64,000 nucleotides of DNA from Nitrospina sp. (lineage in GTDB: Bacteria > Nitrospinota > Nitrospinia > Nitrospinales > JACRGP01). How positions within the stretch are numbered: position 1 is the first letter of the stretch; each line of letters opens with the position of its first letter. Shown here one piece after another: positions 43,569-52,971 of this stretch. Made by a program: the position numbers and the translations under genes. Under the pieces are notes generated by a model, which was not told where the DNA came from, did no database searches, and was given only the letters and a program-made list of their open reading frames with translations. Location of the stretch: NCBI GenBank assembly GCA_024648695.1, contig JACAVV010000006.1, positions 1 to 64,000 of the forward strand. Reading direction: 5' to 3'.

Positions 43569-44900
43569 TCACCTCGACCGGATGATCCAGAGTATCCGGC
43601 TCACTGTAGACATTTTACCTTTATCTTTATTCTTCTCCGCCTGGTATTTTTCCCAATCCCCAACAAAAACCTTTTGTCCCTTTTTAACCCCTTCCAGCAT
43701 TTGGACTTGAGTGAGGTTTTTGAAGCCCGGATAAACGCGTGTTTTTTTCGGCTCACCGTTTTCGACAAGTCCCGCATAATAATTATCATCTTCTTTCCAC
43801 ACGGCTTCTCTTGGAAGGTAAATGGTGTCCTTTGCATATTTGGTTATAATTTCAACATTGGCGGACATAATGGGTTTTAATTTGGATTTCCCCTTTCCCA
43901 GAATTTCAATCTTTACTTTAAACAAAGTGATGCTGTTTTCAACAATCCCCTGAGGAGCAATACGCTTGATCACCCCGTCAAAGGATTCGCCTGGAAAGGC
44001 ATCTGCGGTGATGAGAACCTTTTGGCCGGTTCGAATCGAGCCAATATCCGTTTCATCCACATCGGCCGTGATGTACAAGCGGGAAAGATCAGCAATCTTA
44101 GCCAAGGCCGTGCCCCCGGAAACGTTGGAGATACCGGAAGAAATGATTTGCCCCTGCTGAACCAGTTTCTCGGTGATCACTCCGGTAATTGGGGCGAATA
44201 TTTCAGTTTCTTCCAGCTTGTCCTCTGCTTCATCAAGAGCGATTTGGGAACGCTTAACCTCTGCTTCAGCCAGTTCAATTTCGTTTTCCTTAAGTGCAAT
44301 GTCATGAATGGCATCGTTCGCTGCTACCAGTTTGGCTTTTGCTTGAACCAGAATTTCCTGGTTCACCAGATAATTGGTTTGCGCTGTTTCCAGGCTCTCC
44401 CGCGCCACAACCCTTTGCTGAAACAGGTCCTCCTGCCGCTTCATTTTATCATGTGCGTCTTTCAGATTGGCTTCCGCTTCTTCCACCTGAGACTGGGCGA
44501 AACGCAGGTCCGATTCGTATTTGGTTTTTTGCATAAGGAGAGCGGATTCTGCTTTCTTGCGCTTGGCAATACTGCTTTGCAAATCCGCTTGCGCTCGAGC
44601 GACATTTCGGCGTTCATCCGATTTATCCAACTGGAGCAGGAGCTGGCCTTCTTTAACACGGTCTCCTTCCTCGAACTTAAAAAGGGTCACGCGTCCGCTG
44701 GCCTTAGATTTTACCTCGACGTCAAAGTTGGGCTCCACGACACCTTTGGCGGAAATAACCACTTGCAACGGACCTTCCCTGGCTTCGACACTTTTAAATT
44801 CCGGACCCTTTTTATTCTCTTCGGAATCTGCTTTTGGCAGGAAAAAATAAACAGCACTGCCCACCAGGACGAGAAGGGCAACAATGGCAAGCTTTTTCAT
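43569..44900 (-). CDS. MacA-type periplasmic adaptor (HlyD/RND MFP family)
   Basis: This 443-residue membrane-fusion protein has an N-terminal anchor ([18 protein letters not shown]). The biotinyl-lipoyl half-motifs flank a long alpha-helical hairpin (about residues 95-225), and [18 protein letters not shown] begins the return half. A beta-barrel with [23 protein letters not shown] follows. It bridges the inner-membrane ABC unit to the TolC channel. It overlaps tolC by 4 bases. The cargo (macrolide, lipopeptide, peptide or siderophore) cannot be told from sequence. Confidence 0.92.
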   Translation of the reverse strand: MKKLAIVALLVLVGSAVYFFLPKADSEENKKGPEFKSVEAREGPLQVVISAKGVVEPNFDVEVKSKASGRVTLFKFEEGDRVKEGQLLLQLDKSDERRNVARAQADLQSSIAKRKKAESALLMQKTKYESDLRFAQSQVEEAEANLKDAHDKMKRQEDLFQQRVVARESLETAQTNYLVNQEILVQAKAKLVAANDAIHDIALKENEIELAEAEVKRSQIALDEAEDKLEETEIFAPITGVITEKLVQQGQIISSGISNVSGGTALAKIADLSRLYITADVDETDIGSIRTGQKVLITADAFPGESFDGVIKRIAPQGIVENSITLFKVKIEILGKGKSKLKPIMSANVEIITKYAKDTIYLPREAVWKEDDNYYAGLVENGEPKKTRVYPGFKNLTQVQMLEGVKKGQKVFVGDWEKYQAEKNKDKGKMSTVSRILWIIRSR

Positions 44901-46531
44901 TTAATCGATCGGGTGGACAATTCAATATTGTGATCTTTCAAGGTGCTCGCCATGACCTGGCGTGTGCGGATAATGGACTTGTTAAAGTCGATGATGGCTT
45001 TAATTTCGTTACTCTGTTCCTCGGCAAGGTCTTCCTGAAACTCAAGGACATTGAAACTGGTGGATAATCCTACTTTGAATTTCTTTTCTTCAGCCTTTAG
45101 CTTTTCTTCAGCGAATTTTCTGGCGGCACGAGCGGCCTCGATTCGTTTAAGATCCGTTTTCAATTGACGCAAAGCTTCCCGAACTTCGACAACGATATTT
45201 TTTTCAATATCCTTCAAGTCAAATAAAAGCTTTTCTGATTCAAGGCGTGAAGAGGTGAGACGGCTTTTGGCCGAACGGTTGCCTATGGGGTATTTCAACT
45301 TTAACCCCACTTCCCATTGATAGTATTCCGTATCAAAGAGGTTTCCCAGAGTGTCTCCATAATCGCCGCCAAATCGACTCTGTCCGGGGGTCCCTCCAAA
45401 CGTTGAAATCGATTGAGCGTCACCGGCAATTCCATTCAAACCCAATGTGGCTACAAGGTCCAAAGAAGGGTAGAGCTGGTTTTGGTTGAACTTAATTTCG
45501 ATATTTTTATTTTCCAGCTCCATTTTTTTAGCTAGATAATCAGGCCGGAGAGTCAGGGCTTCCTTGACAGCTTCATCGTTACTCATTTGAAACTGATTGT
45601 ATATTTTTGGCCGGTCGAGAGGTTTGATTTTCTTACGGCCGTCCGGTGAATCGAAACCGATATTCAAAACATTTTTCAAATTGTCCTCATTGTCCTGAAT
45701 CAGGTCCTTCGCAACGATGACAAACTCTTCCCGGGAAGCAACTTCCGACTTTGCCTGCAAAATTTCCAGGGGAGCCATCGTACCCACGTCTACTTGGGCT
45801 TTCACCTGACGTTCCAGGTCGCGCGCCCGATCGAGAGATTTTTCCTTAACCCTTAAATCCTCAATACTGAACACCAAATCCCAGTAAATCGTTTCGGCTT
45901 CGCTGATGATGTCGATCACCTCTTTTGCAAAGTCCAGATCCGAGATGGTGACATTATTTTTTGAAATGTATAGATTGGTCCTATTGACATCTACACCAAA
46001 ATTCTTTAAAAGAGGTTGGGTCATGGACAATTCCAGTTCGGAATTGTATTGCGGATTGAGACCGGCAAACAATGAATTGGTTTCATTCCGCGTATTATCA
46101 AAACTGATATCGTATTCCAATCCGAGGGGCAGTTTTTGTTCCAGCCCCAGATTCCAGTTTAAGTTTCTGTTTTCCGTGACATCAGGTGACGCAAATGCGG
46201 ATGAAACCTGATTTGCCCGCTCATCTGCCGTAAAATCTACAGAGACTGACGGGTCGAAAACAGATTCTTCCTCAATGACTTTTTGTGCATTGACCTTGGA
46301 CTGATAGCCCAAAACCGTAATTTGCACATTGTTTTTCAGCGTTTGTTCAATGGTATCCATCAAACTTAAGGGAAGATTTTGATTATTAAGGGCCTTTGAT
46401 TTTAAAAGCAACCTTGGCTCCTTAACCGGAAGGGTATTTTGAGTTTGAGGAAAAACTTTTCCGGGAAAAACCATAAGGATTAACAAAACACAAGAAAATA
46501 ATTGGGACATCACGGAAGGCCAAAACCTCAT
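44897..46531 (-). CDS. TolC-family outer-membrane efflux channel
   Basis: The start at 46531 (MRFWPSVMSQ) has GGAG at good distance, while the ATG at 46546 has none. The 544-residue protein has a signal peptide ending near GKVFPQ and two outer-membrane efflux repeats. Each has long helical hairpins, for example AETIYWDLVFSIEDLRVKEKSLDRARDLERQVKAQVDVG and its second-half match DIEKNIVVEVREALRQLKTDLKRIEAARAARKFAEEKLKAEEKKFKVG. It forms the exit duct for the MacA-MacB-type system. It is the first gene of the minus-strand run. Confidence 0.93.
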   Translation of the reverse strand: MRFWPSVMSQLFSCVLLILMVFPGKVFPQTQNTLPVKEPRLLLKSKALNNQNLPLSLMDTIEQTLKNNVQITVLGYQSKVNAQKVIEEESVFDPSVSVDFTADERANQVSSAFASPDVTENRNLNWNLGLEQKLPLGLEYDISFDNTRNETNSLFAGLNPQYNSELELSMTQPLLKNFGVDVNRTNLYISKNNVTISDLDFAKEVIDIISEAETIYWDLVFSIEDLRVKEKSLDRARDLERQVKAQVDVGTMAPLEILQAKSEVASREEFVIVAKDLIQDNEDNLKNVLNIGFDSPDGRKKIKPLDRPKIYNQFQMSNDEAVKEALTLRPDYLAKKMELENKNIEIKFNQNQLYPSLDLVATLGLNGIAGDAQSISTFGGTPGQSRFGGDYGDTLGNLFDTEYYQWEVGLKLKYPIGNRSAKSRLTSSRLESEKLLFDLKDIEKNIVVEVREALRQLKTDLKRIEAARAARKFAEEKLKAEEKKFKVGLSTSFNVLEFQEDLAEEQSNEIKAIIDFNKSIIRTRQVMASTLKDHNIELSTRSIK

Positions 46532-46916
46532 GTAAACTCCATTCAACGGGGTTGTTGGAAGAAGTTTTTATTATACAAATACTTGGAGAAAAAAAACCAG
46601 CTATTTTTCTGTTTGTAAAACCAGATTTTAATAATTTGCAAGCCGGCCAAATAACAATCTAGAAAAAATATTTAAAATATTGGAAAATTTATTTGCATAT
46701 TTTAAAAATGTTGGTATATTTACATTAACAGTTGAATCGAATTCTGCGATTAAATATTAATTCTGCTTTAGGTTCAAACTGGTAATAGGCTGATTCTATG
46801 AATTTAATCCCAAGAGGGTTTTATTCCCAGTGGCTTGCCAATTGAATTATTTTTTTATTAGGAAACCTCGTTCGCATAGGATGGGGACGTTCATGAGGAT
46901 TATTTAAGGTGATTTT
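46532..46916. other. AT-rich divergent intergenic region
   Basis: About 385 bases between the tolC operon (minus) and the MerR-receiver gene (plus) carry no convincing frame or RNA gene. AAGGTG lies just before the ATG at 46917. Divergent promoters are expected, and the adjacent regulator may bind here. Confidence 0.5.
46693..46720 (+). promoter_or_regulatory. Candidate promoter of the MerR-receiver gene
   Basis: TTGCAT at 46693-46698, a 16-base spacer and TATATT at 46715-46720 approximate a sigma-70 promoter pointing towards the regulator. The AT-rich context makes chance matches common. Confidence 0.25.
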
Positions 46917-47561
46917 ATGGGAAAAGTAACAGCGGCAGATATTTTGGAAAAGGTTCCGATTACCAGAAAAACCTTATGGCTTTGGCAAAAGAAATATCAG
47001 TTTTTCCCGGATCCTATCAAGGAAGCCCACCCGGGTGGGAAAGGAATTGTAGGTTATTATCCGGATTGGGTGAAGGATAGGTGCGAGAGGATTTATTCCC
47101 TTCAAAAACAAGGGTATACGATACCAATGATTAAGGAGATTATCAAGAAAGAGCAAGAGGAACGCTCTTCTAAAAAAATCTTGATCGTTGACGATGAGAA
47201 GAAATTCACTTCGCTTTTGAAAAAGTTTTTCACAAAGCATGGTTACATTACAGAAGTGGCTCACGATGGTCTTGAAGCCGGGTTGAAAGCGGCCCAATTC
47301 ATTCCGACCATTATTCTGCTAGACATCACGATGCCCGGATTGAATGGTTTAGAAGTTTGTAAAAATCTCAAAGGCAATCCTAAAACAAAGAACATTAAAA
47401 TCATAGTGATTACCGCCCACCTCAATTACTCTGAGGAGATGGTAATTTCTTCTGGTGCCGATTTGTTTTTGAGAAAACCGGTGGATTTTACTAATTTACT
47501 GGACAAGTGTGATCAGTTTATCGAGAAATTTGAAAACTCCATCAGTTCGAGTAAAAGTTGA
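46917..47561 (+). CDS. MerR-type DNA-binding domain fused to a receiver domain
   Basis: In this 214-residue regulator a MerR-like winged helix (residues about 3-78: TAADILEKVPITRKTLWLWQKKY, then RCERIYSLQKQGYTIPMIKEIIKK) precedes a complete receiver domain. The latter has VDDEK, Asp136 in IILLDITMPGLNG and KPVDF. The order is reversed from ordinary response regulators and the DNA-binding type is unusual for one. It lacks the long MerR dimerisation helix and metal-binding cysteines. It is divergent from the tolC export operon, a plausible target, and no kinase is adjacent. Confidence 0.87.
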   Translation: MGKVTAADILEKVPITRKTLWLWQKKYQFFPDPIKEAHPGGKGIVGYYPDWVKDRCERIYSLQKQGYTIPMIKEIIKKEQEERSSKKILIVDDEKKFTSLLKKFFTKHGYITEVAHDGLEAGLKAAQFIPTIILLDITMPGLNGLEVCKNLKGNPKTKNIKIIVITAHLNYSEEMVISSGADLFLRKPVDFTNLLDKCDQFIEKFENSISSSKS

Positions 47562-47792
47562 ATGGATTTTGTCCAAAATTGTTTCTGAAATAGAATTATT
47601 TCCTCAATTCCCTTCTTTTTTAAATAATATTGATGATAAATTTCCGGATTATGTTATAAGATGTTTAAAAGAACTTCTAACTAATCCGGCAATTTATTTC
47701 ATTGCATGCGAAGGCCCCTTTTTTGGGGTTTATTTTGTCTTGCCGGCTTTTTTAGATCCCCCTTATTCCTAACCCGATGGAAACTAATTTTT

Positions 47793-48626
47793 ATGGAAAG
47801 CACTCGGTTGGTCCAATCCGAGGTGGAGGAGCTTGAATTAAAAGCAAAACACCTCAGGCGAAAAAGTTTGAAAATCATTCATCAAGCGGGGTCGGGTCAT
47901 CCCGGCGGTAGTTTGTCCGCGGCAGATATTGTTACTGCGCTATTTTTTGGTGTGATGAATTATGATTCGAGTTCTCCCAAAAAAGCAGATCGCGACCGCT
48001 TTGTCCTCAGTAAAGGCCATTGTACTGGTTTGTATTATTCGGTTCTGGCCGAAGCTGGATTTTTTGCGGAATCCGGACTGAACGACTATAGAAAAATTGA
48101 TAGCGAATATTTCCTTTCGGGTCACCCACACCCAAAAACACCCGGGGTAGAAATTGCGACAGGAAGCCTGGGGCAAGGACTGAGTGTTGCGCACGGTATT
48201 GCTCTGGCGGCCAAACTGGATAACCTGGATTATCGTGTGTATGCTTTGTTGGGAGATGGAGAGATTCAGGAGGGCCAGGTTTGGGAGGCGACCATGTCCG
48301 CAGTTAAATTCAACACGAATAATCTGGTGGCCATAATTGATAATAATAAAGTAGCTCAGGATAATATAACTAAAGACTTGAAAGATCTGGAACCTTTGGA
48401 AGACAAGTGGCGCACTTTCGGGTGGGATGTCCATCGAATTGATGGTCACAACATGGCAGAAGTATTGGAAGTGCTGAGGTTGCCTTTGCATTCGCAAAAA
48501 CCACGCATGATCATTGCCGATACAATAAAAGGGAAGGGCGTCAGTTTCATGGAAGGTCAAACGTCCTGGCACGGTGTAGCCCCCTCGGACGAAGATTACC
48601 AAAAAGCATTGAAGGAGTTAGAATAA
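47793..48626 (+). CDS. Transketolase, N-terminal (TPP-binding) subunit
   Basis: The start at 47793 (MESTRLVQSE) is preferred. The upstream in-frame extension to 47706 looks non-coding. The 277-residue protein has IHQAGSGHPGGSLSAADIVTALFFGVMNYD, SKGHCTGLYYSVLAEAG, ATGSLGQGLSVAHGIALAAK and the TPP motif LLGDGEIQEGQVWEATMSA through DNNKVAQD. It is the first half of a split transketolase, which interconverts pentose-phosphate and glycolytic sugars. The C-terminal subunit gene follows with a one-base overlap. Split transketolases are common in archaea, Firmicutes and some other bacteria. Confidence 0.93.
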   Translation: MESTRLVQSEVEELELKAKHLRRKSLKIIHQAGSGHPGGSLSAADIVTALFFGVMNYDSSSPKKADRDRFVLSKGHCTGLYYSVLAEAGFFAESGLNDYRKIDSEYFLSGHPHPKTPGVEIATGSLGQGLSVAHGIALAAKLDNLDYRVYALLGDGEIQEGQVWEATMSAVKFNTNNLVAIIDNNKVAQDNITKDLKDLEPLEDKWRTFGWDVHRIDGHNMAEVLEVLRLPLHSQKPRMIIADTIKGKGVSFMEGQTSWHGVAPSDEDYQKALKELE

Positions 48627-49561
48627 TGGATGGTGCTACACGGGACGGCTATGGAGCCGCATTACTGGAATTAGCTGAAAACCCCAGACTGGTGGTTCTC
48701 GATTCGGGTGTGAGCGACAGCACTCGAACTAAAAAGTTTGGAAGCCAGCATCCTGACCGGTTTTTCAATATGGGAATCAGTGAAGCAGACATGGTTTGTA
48801 CGGCCGCCGGATTGGCAACTACGGGAAAGGTTCCGTTTGCAACGAGTTTTGCCTGTTTTCTTCTTGGCCGGACGATGGATCAAGTTTTGGTGAGCCTAGC
48901 CTACTCGAATACCAACGTTAAACTGGTGGGTACCCATAGCGGTATCGCGGTCGGAGAAGACGGACCGACAGCTCAAATGATTGTCGATATGGCTTATACT
49001 CGGGCCATGCCCAATCTGATTGTTATTCAGCCTGCAGATTATGAAGAGGCGAAACAGGCTACCAAAGCATTGCTTGAATATAATGGTCCGGCGTACCTAC
49101 GATTGGGCCGACCCAAAATCAAGGGGATTTATAACGAAGATTACCAATTTCAAATTGGTAAAGGCAATGTCGTCAATAAAGGCTCGGATGTGGTTATTTT
49201 TGCTACCGGAAGCATGGTCTCAGAAAGCCTGGCGGCCCTTGAGGAATTAAAAGAAAAGGGCATGAATCCCACCATAGTTAATATTTCCACCATCAAACCT
49301 ATTGACGAACAACTCATCATTGAGCAATCCAAAGCGCATGGCGCTGTGATAACTGCCGAAGATCACAATCGGATCGGTGGTCTGGGAGATGCGGTATTGG
49401 AAGTGCTGGCCAACAATCAAATTTTTGTGCCCAGCAAAAAAATTGCGGTCAACGATACCTTTGCGCAAACAGGTTCCTCAAAGCAACTTTATGAAAGGTA
49501 TGGGTTGTCGTCCGGGCATATAGCAAAAGCCGTGGCGGAGGTAAAAAATTTAAAAGGATAA
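48626..49561 (+). CDS. Transketolase, C-terminal subunit
   Basis: This 311-residue partner of the preceding subunit begins MDGATRDGYGAALLELAENPRLVVLDSGV. It has the pyrimidine-binding motif FFNMGISEADMVCTAAGLATTGKVPFATSFACFL with the cofactor-activating glutamate in ISEAD, the THSGIAVGEDGPTAQ loop, and a C-terminal transketolase domain (VVIFATGSMVSESLAALEELKEKG and ITAEDHNRIGGLGDAV). DXP synthase has similar halves, but the split form, size and loop sequence favour transketolase. TAATG overlap with the first gene indicates co-translation in equal amounts. Confidence 0.93.
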   Translation: MDGATRDGYGAALLELAENPRLVVLDSGVSDSTRTKKFGSQHPDRFFNMGISEADMVCTAAGLATTGKVPFATSFACFLLGRTMDQVLVSLAYSNTNVKLVGTHSGIAVGEDGPTAQMIVDMAYTRAMPNLIVIQPADYEEAKQATKALLEYNGPAYLRLGRPKIKGIYNEDYQFQIGKGNVVNKGSDVVIFATGSMVSESLAALEELKEKGMNPTIVNISTIKPIDEQLIIEQSKAHGAVITAEDHNRIGGLGDAVLEVLANNQIFVPSKKIAVNDTFAQTGSSKQLYERYGLSSGHIAKAVAEVKNLKG

Positions 49562-49621
49562 GTTTGTTCCATTAATTTCAATCAGATGGTCCAAATGGGC
49601 AAGGCCTTAAGGCAATAATTC

Positions 49622-50386
49622 TTATCCAAAAAATTTTCTTAGGGCCCCTAAAAAAGATGTCCTAAGTTCTTCCAAACGGGCGGTATCCACCGATAATGTT
49701 TCCCGATTGAACCACGGTTGTTTAAGATACAAAGAACGGTTCATCTCGATTTGTATCCAGGGGAGGGGAGCATTGCCGTATTTCTTTGTGATAAAACCTC
49801 CCGCAAAGGGTTGGTTGATTGTGACTTCATTCTCTCCTAATTGAAAACTTTCCCGAAAGCATTCAGCTAATTTTTCTGCCCACTCATTGGGACAACTTTC
49901 CCCATGATTGTTTCCAAGGCAAATCATGGGCCGTTCTTGCCCTCTATCCGGTGAAATTTCAGGACCGATGGCCTCCATTGAGTGACAGTCCAGCGCCAAT
50001 TGAAGGCCTGGTTGTTTTGCAAGCAGGTCGACGATTTTTTGATGGTAGACATGATAATAACCCTGAATCAATTTTTTAATTAAAGGTTCACCCGGAAAGT
50101 CGTCATACCGGTAGATGGCTTTCCCATGACAGGTCCGTGTTTTAATAATGCCATCCGGGTTTTTCGGTGGCCGATCTAGCACATCCCGGTTTAAATCGAT
50201 GATGGCTCTGGCAATTTTTGTTTCAACCAAAGCCATGACATTTTCTTTTATTCCATAAATTTCACGAGTAAAGGAATCACTATCTTCAAACAAATCTTTT
50301 GAGGAAAGGCAAACTTTATCAATAACTTCAGAAGGCACTAGATCTCCCCCATGAGGGATTGAAATTAAAATAGGTAAATAACTCAA
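49622..50386 (-). CDS. N-formylglutamate amidohydrolase family protein
   Basis: This 254-residue zinc hydrolase family member has LISIPHGGDLVPSEV, the DLNRDVLDRPP motif, ALDCHSMEAIGP and INQPFAGGFITKKYG...IQIEMNRSLYL. Family enzymes cut N-formylglutamate (end of histidine degradation) or related N-acyl amino acids. No hut genes are in the window, so the substrate may differ. It converges on the transketolase pair and lies 5-7 kb from two gamma-glutamyltransferases, but no operon link is seen. Confidence 0.86.
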   Translation of the reverse strand: MSYLPILISIPHGGDLVPSEVIDKVCLSSKDLFEDSDSFTREIYGIKENVMALVETKIARAIIDLNRDVLDRPPKNPDGIIKTRTCHGKAIYRYDDFPGEPLIKKLIQGYYHVYHQKIVDLLAKQPGLQLALDCHSMEAIGPEISPDRGQERPMICLGNNHGESCPNEWAEKLAECFRESFQLGENEVTINQPFAGGFITKKYGNAPLPWIQIEMNRSLYLKQPWFNRETLSVDTARLEELRTSFLGALRKFFG

Positions 50387-50954
50387 TTAGTTAACCTCGA
50401 TATGGAGTTTTCCAAAATTGAAATTTTCACGGATGCAGGATCTCCTTATTTGGTTGAAAAAGCATATAAAAATTATGTTGCATTTTTTCAAAAATAGGAT
50501 CAGAATCAATTCTTGCGGTCAGTTTTATTAACTATAAATAGGATCCACCGCCGTGTTATTAAAAACCCTTTCAAAAAACAAACCTCATTTTGTTCCTTTC
50601 GTATTTAGAAGCAATCCCTCCCTCGTAGATAAATTGGAACAATCCTATTTTTCCAAGGGTTTCATGTAGTCACCCTACCGCTCCTTCTTTTTATTTTTGT
50701 AAAATAAATCATTTCCAAAGCCTTTAAAACCTGAAGCCAGATCAGGTTTATATAAGGATTCCTGTATCTATATTTAGACCCAATTTCTGTTCGAGAAAAA
50801 AATGGTTGGTTTTCAGTCGCCTGAATAGTGGCCTGCTAACTCTAAATCTTACTAATTTTATAAGGAGATTGGCACTGCCTTAATGGGGCCTTAGGCAGAA
50901 AAATCGATATTAACCTTTTAATCTTTTAACTATATATTCTTTTGGAGAATAAAC
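50387..50954. other. Long intergenic region upstream of the acidic repeat protein
   Basis: About 570 AT-rich bases lie between divergent genes. No RNA gene was recognised. A CTGCCT/AGGCAG stem occurs at 50877-50897 shortly before the acidic-protein gene, and TTGGAG at 50942-50947 is its ribosome binding site. A 31-codon frame at 50402-50497 is probably chance. Confidence 0.45.
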
Positions 50955-51233
50955 ATGTCTAAAACCATGAAAAGTCTGATTTCCGTTTTAACTCTGCTGA
51001 TGTTTGTATTCGTGTCAAACCTTGCATTCGCTAATTCGGAGTTTCAAAAACTCGGAATTGATAACGTTTCTGGATTCCAAAGCAAATCCCTGATCCTTAT
51101 GAATGACGACGAGGAAAAAGGTGATGGTGAAGAAGATGACAGGGGTGACGGCGATGACGAGGAAAAAGGTGATGGTGAAGAAGACGACAGGGGTGACGGC
51201 GATGACGAGGAAAAAGGTGATGATAAAGATTAA
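50955..51233 (+). CDS. Small secreted, highly acidic Asp/Glu/Gly repeat protein
   Basis: This 92-residue protein has a clear Sec signal peptide ending SNLAFA, a short neutral segment, and then two and a half copies of a 16-residue unit DDEEKGDGEEDDRGDG. The mature C-terminus is almost wholly Asp, Glu and Gly with single Lys/Arg residues, so it should be disordered and could bind Ca2+ or other cations. GGAG precedes the start. No family is recognised. It is monocistronic with a stem-loop behind it. The neighbouring ggt operon is convergent. Confidence 0.72.
   Translation: MSKTMKSLISVLTLLMFVFVSNLAFANSEFQKLGIDNVSGFQSKSLILMNDDEEKGDGEEDDRGDGDDEEKGDGEEDDRGDGDDEEKGDDKD
51105..51233 (+). repeat. 48-nt tandem repeat, 2.7 copies
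   Basis: Units at 51105-51152 and 51153-51200, and a truncated third unit from 51201, differ by only a few bases, such as GAC/GAT and GAT/GAC changes. They encode the acidic 16-residue repeats. Near identity at DNA level points to recent slippage or unequal exchange, so copy number may vary between strains. Confidence 0.85.
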
Positions 51234-51280
51234 TTGTCATTACAAGCTTTCACCTTTTTTTTTCATAAAGTAGTTGTTTG

Positions 51281-51305
51281 GTCAGGAGGCCCTGAGCCTC
51301 CTGAC
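51281..51305. terminator. Perfect 10-bp hairpin between convergent genes
   Basis: GTCAGGAGGC at 51281-51290 and GCCTCCTGAC at 51296-51305 pair perfectly around a 5-base loop. It sits between the ends of the acidic-protein gene and the ggt gene. Neither side has a strong T run directly after the stem, so it may be a bidirectional but imperfect terminator. Confidence 0.5.
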
Positions 51306-51336
51306 AAATTAAAACAATTTCAAACCCCATCCGGTC

Positions 51337-52971
51337 TCAGGAGGGTCCCTCAGCAGTGCCATCACGGCGGATTTCTGCCACTCCTTGAAACTCATCTTTC
51401 GTTTGGGCTTTCAATACTCCATGAACAGCTCCCAAATAAAAGGACCACGGTTCCCTTCGATCCAATTTATACCCCACCTGCTCCAGATACTTAATCGTGT
51501 CCAAATCGAATCGGTCTGCCTCCAGACTCAGTTTTCCTCCAACCGAACAATGTAACCGTGGTTTCAGCATGGCTTCACTTATTGGAAGATCGCAATCGAT
51601 AATGTGAGAAAGAAACTGACCCATGGCTGAAAATATACGATCACTTCCAGGACTTCCTGCAACCAACCAGGGCTTATCCTTATAAAATGCAATGATAGGA
51701 GCGACAGAACTCCACGGAATCGCATTGGGCCTTAAATAGTAAGGGTGAGAAGGGTCGCTGGTATCCAGGGAACTCATGTAGTTGTTGTAGAGAAAACCCA
51801 ATCCTCGTGCCGCAACCTTGGCTCCATAAACAAGTTCAATGGACTGTGTGATTCCAATAGCATTGCCTTCTGAATCCATCACCGATAAATGGGTGGTGTC
51901 GTTACTCAAGGAAAAGAGCTCTGTTAAAGGCAGAGCAGGGTCGATGCCATCCCTGATGGAAGCAGAAAGCTGACGTGCAAAATCCACACTGAGAATTTTT
52001 TTATCATGAGGCAATTGCGGATAAATATTGGGATCGAAAGGACGCTCTTTATGATTGAGAAGACCTTTACGAATGGTTTCTGCGAGAAAATGATATTTTT
52101 TTGGACTGGGATTCCTTAAAAATTTGGAGGGCAGGTTTTTCAACATTTGCATTACCAGGAGCAAAGTACGGCCTGCTCCCGGAGGTGGGCTTGTGAAGAT
52201 CTTTACCTTTCTGTAAGTCCGTCGAATCGGCTTTCTCTCAATCGGCCAGGGTGTGAGCGCCAGGTCCTCGGCTCGAAGAAAGCCCTCATGAAACCGCATG
52301 TCCTCGTCAATTTGCTTGGCCACGTCTCCTGTATAAAAGGCTTTCACTCCATGCTGAGCCAGATGATCCAGCAATCCGGCAAGGTCCTGTTGAACAAAGG
52401 TATCTCCTACAGCATACGGTTCTTTTCCTTCTTTCAGAAAATATTTGGCTCCGGACAGGGAATCCATTCCAAGAAACTTATCCAGTTCCCTTTTTTGAAG
52501 TCCATGCTGAAGCTCGGTTATGGCATAACCCTCCCTGGCGATTTGTATGGCGGGTTGCAATATCTCCCTCCAGTCCAGTTTTCCGTAGCGGAAATGCAAA
52601 TAACCCAAAACCGCAGGAGTGCTGGGAACCGTAGTCGATTTATAACCGCGAAAGCGGTGTTTTTTCTTGTCCATTCGGTCAATATGCGCAAGAGATGGAA
52701 CCCTGCTGGAACCGTCGATGGCTATGGTTTTACCCTGAAAATGAAGAATGGCCATGGATTGTCCACCTATACCGCTGGCCTGAGGTTCACAGACACTCAA
52801 GGCAAAAGCCGCGGCGCAGGCGGCATCAATTGCATTACCTCCCATTCGAAGCATTTGGACACCCGCTTCCGTAGCCTGGGGAAAAGCGGTTGAAACCATG
52901 CCCTTTTTCGAAACAGCACATTTGCCATCTTCCGTAGGTTGGAAACGACCTTCAATTTTTTCAATTTTCAT
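51337..52971 (-). CDS. ggt: Gamma-glutamyltransferase family protein without signal peptide
   Basis: This 544-residue Ntn-hydrolase is of the GGT family. The self-processing and catalytic threonine is Thr359 in NDTTHLSVMD, with GGNAIDAACAAAFALSV and AVLGYLHFRYGKL upstream and the small-subunit SSVAPIIAFYKD...LVAGSPGSDRI downstream. There is no N-terminal signal sequence (MKIEKIEGRFQPTED), unlike classical periplasmic GGT, so it is probably cytoplasmic. Its start overlaps the stop of the ATP-grasp gene (TAATG). The pair suggests that the ligase product and this transferase/hydrolase act on the same gamma-glutamyl or related peptide. Confidence 0.9.
   Translation of the reverse strand: MKIEKIEGRFQPTEDGKCAVSKKGMVSTAFPQATEAGVQMLRMGGNAIDAACAAAFALSVCEPQASGIGGQSMAILHFQGKTIAIDGSSRVPSLAHIDRMDKKKHRFRGYKSTTVPSTPAVLGYLHFRYGKLDWREILQPAIQIAREGYAITELQHGLQKRELDKFLGMDSLSGAKYFLKEGKEPYAVGDTFVQQDLAGLLDHLAQHGVKAFYTGDVAKQIDEDMRFHEGFLRAEDLALTPWPIERKPIRRTYRKVKIFTSPPPGAGRTLLLVMQMLKNLPSKFLRNPSPKKYHFLAETIRKGLLNHKERPFDPNIYPQLPHDKKILSVDFARQLSASIRDGIDPALPLTELFSLSNDTTHLSVMDSEGNAIGITQSIELVYGAKVAARGLGFLYNNYMSSLDTSDPSHPYYLRPNAIPWSSVAPIIAFYKDKPWLVAGSPGSDRIFSAMGQFLSHIIDCDLPISEAMLKPRLHCSVGGKLSLEADRFDLDTIKYLEQVGYKLDRREPWSFYLGAVHGVLKAQTKDEFQGVAEIRRDGTAEGPS

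Noticed and set aside
47711-47732. CCCC-TTTTTT-GGGG hairpin as terminator of the regulator gene
   Set aside because: Only four base pairs and a poor T run; too weak to call.
47509-47772. 87-codon frame between the MerR-receiver gene and transketolase
   Set aside because: It starts within the regulator gene, has no ribosome site and no recognisable motif.
50402-50497. 31-codon frame reading MEFSKIEIFTDAG
   Set aside because: Looks protein-like but has no ribosome binding site, no homologue recognised and lies in a promoter region; more likely chance or a remnant.
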